The notes under the pieces were generated by a model, which had not been told where the DNA came from, ran no database searches, and saw only the letters and a program-made list of their open reading frames with translations. From contig JANWJS010000037.1 in NCBI GenBank assembly GCA_025451845.1, positions 124,001 through 188,000 of the forward strand: a stretch of DNA of 64,000 nucleotides, written 5' to 3'. A program made the translations under genes and the position numbers. Origin of the DNA: Steroidobacteraceae bacterium. Lineage in GTDB: Bacteria > Pseudomonadota > Gammaproteobacteria > Steroidobacterales > Steroidobacteraceae. This document shows, in pieces, positions 60,648 through 64,000 of this stretch (its first letter is position 1; each line of letters begins with the position of its first letter).

Positions 60648-62468
60648 GTGTCTGTTCCCGCTTCAGTTCTCGAAGCGATGCGCGCCATCAGCGCCCTGCT
60701 CCAGGCGGGAGAATTTCGCGCTGCACATGAGCGTCTCGAGGGCATTGCCGCGGCCAATCCGACCTTCGTGGAGGGCCTGCGGCTACTGGCGGGCACGAAG
60801 CTCGCCCTGGGGGATGCGCGGGCTGCGGAGACACTGCTGCGGCGCGCTCTCGAGCTCGATCCCGGCTGGACGGCGACGCACACGACCCTCGGAGAGCTGC
60901 TGCTGGCGAGCGGCCGCGGCGGCGAAGCCGAGATCGTGCTGCAGCACGCCATCGAGGGTGCCCGAGCCGATCCACGCGCGGCCCTCGTGCTGGCCCGTTA
61001 CTACAACGATACCGGACGGGCGGAACGGGCCCTGGCAGTCGCCGCGCCGTTTTGCGCGCCGGGCCGGTGGGAGCCCGAGCTCGCCACGCAACATGTCACG
61101 GCGCTCATCGCGCTCGGCCGGCAGGCAGAAGCCCTGTCCTTCTATGGCAAAGTCGCCGGCGCGGAGCCGGCCAACCCTGGGGCCGCCCAGCCCCTCGCGC
61201 TCGCGCTCAACGCGCTCGGCCGCCATGAGGAAGCCGGGCAGATCGCTCACCGCGCTCTGGCGCGCGGCTTCAGGACTCCAACACTCTGCCTGACGTACGC
61301 CAGGAGCCTCATGGCGACAGGGGCCAACGAGCGAGCGGAGATCGCCTTGCGCGACTGCCTCCGCCTCGAGCCGCGGCTCATCGAAGCGCATAGCAGCCTC
61401 GCCCAGCTCATCTGGATGCGTACCGGCGATCTCGCCGAGGCGACCGCGGCGCTCGAGCAAGCGTTGCGCACGTTTGCCGGTGATGATGCGCTCCGGGCCA
61501 CCAAGGCGGCCATCCTGCAGGGGGCGGGAGACGCGCGGGCCGCCTTCGATTGTCTCGTGCCGCGAGTCGAGCGCCCCGACGCGCCACCCCTGCTGCTGGT
61601 ACGCGCGGGACTCTCGGCGCTCGATTTCGATCCGGCCCAGGCGCTCTCGCTCGCGCAGCGGGCGCTGCGGGCCATGCCGAACAACGGCGTGGCGCGCAGC
61701 CTGCTCGCGGCCGCGCAACTCGGAGTCGGTGATGCCCGGGCGGCGCTGCAGGAATGCGAAGCGTTACAGCCGTCGGCGCCGGACGATCAGTATCTGATTG
61801 CATTGCGGGCGACGGCATTGCGCCTGCTGGGCGATGAACGCTATGCGCAGCTCTGTGACTACCATCATCTCGTTTTGCCGCTCGCCATCGAGCCGCCGCT
61901 GCCCTGGCAGGATCTCGCAAGCTTCCTCGCCGACGTGGTGGCGAGTCTCAACCGCCTGCACGATCCCAACGGCCACGCGCTTCTCTTCCAATCGCTGCGC
62001 CAGGGCACCGAAACGACTCAGGACCTGACGCGCAGCCCCGATACCGCGATGCGCGGCCTATTCCAGGCCTTCGCCGCGCCCATCGCGCGCTACCTCGAGC
62101 ACATCGGGCGGGGCACCGACCCCCTGCGGCGCCGCAATGGTGGCCGCTGGCGCTTCCATGGCAGCTGGTCGGTTCGTCTGCGTAACCGCGGCTTTCACAT
62201 GAGTCACGTCCATCCGCGGGGCTGGATCTCCTCCGCTTTCTATGTGGAGCTGCCGGACATCATGGCGGAGGGCCGCACGGATCAAGGCATACTCACCTTC
62301 GGTAAACCCGGCATCCTGACGACGCCGGCGCTGGAAGCCGAATACTCGGTGCGCCCGGCTGCGGGAATGTTGGTTCTCTTCCCGTCATACTTCTGGCACG
62401 GCACCGTCCCATTCGAGAGCCCGCAGTCCCGCCTCACCGTCGCTTTCGATGCGGTGCCTGCGAAGTGA
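60648..62468 (+). CDS. TPR protein with C-terminal 2OG-Fe(II) oxygenase-like domain
   Basis: A 606-residue protein from GTG 60648 (the frame is also open from GTG 60573). About ten tetratricopeptide-like repeats (LLQAGEFRAAHERLEGIAA, TKLALGDARAAETLLRRAL and so on) occupy 10-390. The C-terminus carries the same double-stranded beta-helix as the gene at 52497: FHMSHVHPRGWISSAFYVEL for the first His pair, LVLFPSYFWHGTVPF for the distal His, and SRLTVAFD for the Arg. It probably modifies a protein or peptide held by the TPR superhelix. There is no signal peptide. Its position after the receptor links it to the uptake locus. Confidence 0.8.
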   Translation: MSVPASVLEAMRAISALLQAGEFRAAHERLEGIAAANPTFVEGLRLLAGTKLALGDARAAETLLRRALELDPGWTATHTTLGELLLASGRGGEAEIVLQHAIEGARADPRAALVLARYYNDTGRAERALAVAAPFCAPGRWEPELATQHVTALIALGRQAEALSFYGKVAGAEPANPGAAQPLALALNALGRHEEAGQIAHRALARGFRTPTLCLTYARSLMATGANERAEIALRDCLRLEPRLIEAHSSLAQLIWMRTGDLAEATAALEQALRTFAGDDALRATKAAILQGAGDARAAFDCLVPRVERPDAPPLLLVRAGLSALDFDPAQALSLAQRALRAMPNNGVARSLLAAAQLGVGDARAALQECEALQPSAPDDQYLIALRATALRLLGDERYAQLCDYHHLVLPLAIEPPLPWQDLASFLADVVASLNRLHDPNGHALLFQSLRQGTETTQDLTRSPDTAMRGLFQAFAAPIARYLEHIGRGTDPLRRRNGGRWRFHGSWSVRLRNRGFHMSHVHPRGWISSAFYVELPDIMAEGRTDQGILTFGKPGILTTPALEAEYSVRPAAGMLVLFPSYFWHGTVPFESPQSRLTVAFDAVPAK

Positions 62469-62560
62469 CACGCGAAATGCGGTTCTCACCGAAGTCGTGG
62501 CGTTCTCACGACGAAGCGGCCTGCCTCGCGCGCACGACAGCGGTCGTGTAGGCTTCGGGC

Positions 62561-63535
62561 ATGGCAACCACAGCCGCTCTCGCCGGATGGCAGTGGACCG
62601 AGCTCCGGCGCATCACGGCGCTCGGTGAGCCTCTGCTGGAGCTGCAACCCGTGGATAACGGCAGCGTCCACCTCGCGTTCGGCGGCGACGTCGCCAACTC
62701 CATGATCTGCCTCTGCAGAATACTGGGCGCAGGGGCAAAGCGGATTTCGCTGGTCACCGCGCTCGGTGACAGCAGCTACTCCGCGTGGCTGCGGGAGGGG
62801 TTGTGCCGCGAGGGAATCAACGTCATCGAGCCATCACTCGCAGGCGAGCCCGGCATCTACGGACTCCCCCTCGGGCCCGAGGGCGGTCCCGGCTTCTCGT
62901 ACTGGCGGGCGAGCTCAGCCGCGCGCGCCTTCCTGCAGTCCGCCGATCTCGGGCGGTTAGAAGAGCTGCTCGGCGACTCGCAGCTTCTTCTCGTCACCGG
63001 AATCACACTCGCCCTCTGCTCCAGCGCGAGCTTCGAACACCTCTGCCGCTGGGTGGATCGGCACCGCGACGGCTGCCGGGTCGTATTCGATTGCAACTTC
63101 CGCAGGAAGCTGTGGGACAGCGAGACGCAGGCGCGCGAGCGGATCGGCAAGTTCGAGCGGTTGGCTGCAGTCATCGCGACGGGCGGCGAGGATGAGAGGA
63201 CGCTCTGGGGCGCCGAAAGCACGGCGCAGATCATCGAGCGCGTGAGCCGTCTCTCGGCCGAATATCTGATCCGCGGCGGACCTGCCGGGTGCTGGGTCGG
63301 ATTGGGAGGCGAATGTCAGCATGTCCCGACCGAGCCCCTGACGGTCATCGGCGATACCGCGGGCGCGGGAGACGCGCACCTCGCCGGCTACATGGCCGCC
63401 AGAGTTTCGGGGCGCGGCAGAGCGGAGGCCGCCGCCTATGCGAACAAAGCCGCCGCAGTCATCGTCGGCCAGCGCGGCTCGGTGCCGAAAGAAGACGCCA
63501 GGTTCCCCCCGCTGACTGCTGCGGCGCCTGGATAG
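62561..63535 (+). CDS. PfkB-family sugar kinase (2-keto-3-deoxygluconate kinase-like)
   Basis: A 324-residue ribokinase-fold enzyme. FGGDVANSMICLCRILGA is the substrate-binding PfkB signature 1 region, and GDTAGAGDAHLAGYMAARVS is signature 2 with the catalytic Asp in GAGD. YWRASSAARAF is the segment that, in KdgK-type kinases, contacts the carboxylate of 2-keto-3-deoxygluconate. It would phosphorylate KDG (Entner-Doudoroff side route for uronates or galactonate). Other PfkB sugars cannot be ruled out. It follows the TPR gene by 92 bases in the same direction. Confidence 0.78.
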   Translation: MATTAALAGWQWTELRRITALGEPLLELQPVDNGSVHLAFGGDVANSMICLCRILGAGAKRISLVTALGDSSYSAWLREGLCREGINVIEPSLAGEPGIYGLPLGPEGGPGFSYWRASSAARAFLQSADLGRLEELLGDSQLLLVTGITLALCSSASFEHLCRWVDRHRDGCRVVFDCNFRRKLWDSETQARERIGKFERLAAVIATGGEDERTLWGAESTAQIIERVSRLSAEYLIRGGPAGCWVGLGGECQHVPTEPLTVIGDTAGAGDAHLAGYMAARVSGRGRAEAAAYANKAAAVIVGQRGSVPKEDARFPPLTAAAPG

Positions 63536-63644
63536 GGTCGCCCGGTACATCCAAAGTCGTGCGCCGTTTGTCGTTTGCGCCGCTCTTGGGACGTCTCCAG
63601 GGTGAGGCGCCGCACCGGGTGGCGCCATCTGAACGGAGCCAGCA

Positions 63645-63989
63645 ATGAAATACGCGCTTTTGATCTACGAAGACGAGAATCAGTACGGTCCCGACAAGGC
63701 GGGCCCCCGCGTGCAGGAAGTCGCGTCCAGGCACATGACCTTCTCCCAGGGGCTCGGCACCAAGCGCGTGGGCGGCGCGGGACTCAAGGGCACGGCGACG
63801 GCAACCACGGTGCATACCAAGGGCGGCAAGAAGACCGTGCACGACGGTCCTTTCGCCGAGGCACGGGAGCAGCTCGGGGGACTCTATCTCGTCGAGGTGG
63901 CGAGCCTGGATGAGGCCATCGAGATCGCCAAGGGTATTCCCCTCGCGCAGGACGGCGCGATTGAGGTCCGCCCCCTCCTCGGTCCGTGA
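63645..63989 (+). CDS. YciI/DGPF-domain protein
   Basis: A 114-residue YCII-related protein of the DGPF type: MKYALLIYEDE at the start, then VHDGPFAEAREQLGGLYLVE with the signature motif, and a closing strand AIEVRPLL. A GGAG site precedes ATG 63645. Such small alpha/beta proteins are often encoded beside ECF sigma factors and lie upstream of them; a sigma factor may follow beyond the window. The function is unknown. Confidence 0.87.
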   Translation: MKYALLIYEDENQYGPDKAGPRVQEVASRHMTFSQGLGTKRVGGAGLKGTATATTVHTKGGKKTVHDGPFAEAREQLGGLYLVEVASLDEAIEIAKGIPLAQDGAIEVRPLLGP

Positions 63990-64000
63990 CGAGCGGACTC

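Noticed and set aside
1-64000. CRISPR arrays, tRNA/rRNA genes, insertion sequences, prophage genes
   Set aside because: No regularly spaced repeats, no transposase or integrase proteins and no tRNA-like cloverleaf were recognised by eye in the gaps.

Overview
This is 64 kb of GC-rich Gram-negative DNA. A TonB-dependent receptor, an MltA lipoprotein, Tat and lipobox signals, a DUF5916 outer-membrane-type protein and a DUF6356 protein point to a proteobacterium, most likely a gammaproteobacterium of the Steroidobacter/Nevskia/Xanthomonas type. The taxonomy is inference. I found no rRNA, tRNA, CRISPR array, integrase or insertion sequence, so this looks like chromosomal metabolic DNA with a few decayed genes.

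1-19.3 kb is a nitrogen and amino-acid catabolism block. After the tail of an M14 carboxypeptidase and a divergent N,N-dimethylformamidase-like gene comes a tight plus-strand operon: NCS1 permease, class III aminotransferase, aldehyde dehydrogenase, two CoA-transferase subunits of CatI/CatJ type, a second class III aminotransferase and an APC permease. This suits conversion of an omega-amino acid to a semialdehyde, a dicarboxylate and an acyl-CoA. Next is a compact lysine module: a lysine 6-dehydrogenase/saccharopine dehydrogenase-like protein coupled to alpha-aminoadipate semialdehyde dehydrogenase, a divergent Lrp regulator, and a DUF1338/HglS-type 2-oxoadipate dioxygenase-decarboxylase. Together they would carry lysine to 2-hydroxyglutarate if one of the nearby aminotransferases supplies the 2-aminoadipate step. 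A LysR gene with an apparent CTG start, an amidase and a second APC permease follow.

19.3-32.3 kb is mixed: a truncated Uma2 gene, a ribbon-helix-helix/VOC pair with a perfect palindromic operator, DUF5916, a CocE-type hydrolase, a YXWGXW lipoprotein, MarC, an unknown protein, MltA with a short coupled upstream ORF, an M28 peptidase, an Lrp regulator and DUF6356.

32.3-48.8 kb holds a SoeABC-type sulfite:quinone oxidoreductase with a divergent LysR gene and an inverted repeat between them, then YjbQ, an SDR, a PAS chemoreceptor, a GH51 arabinofuranosidase with a good promoter and an AGCGCT-type operator, a GNAT gene read in frame from an unknown gene, a secreted propeller-like protein, a DoxX remnant beside a sigma factor/NrsF pair, and a cytochrome b plus sulfite-oxidase-fold molybdoprotein pair.

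48.8-64 kb has LysE, a dienelactone hydrolase, a decayed formylglycine-generating-enzyme gene and a hybrid histidine kinase. It ends in a carbohydrate-uptake locus: two secreted (alpha/alpha)6-type glycosidases and a 2OG-Fe(II)-oxygenase-like protein in one coupled operon, divergent from a TonB-dependent receptor, a TPR-2OG protein and a 2-keto-3-deoxygluconate-type kinase. Palindromes with TTGCG half-sites lie in the divergent gap.
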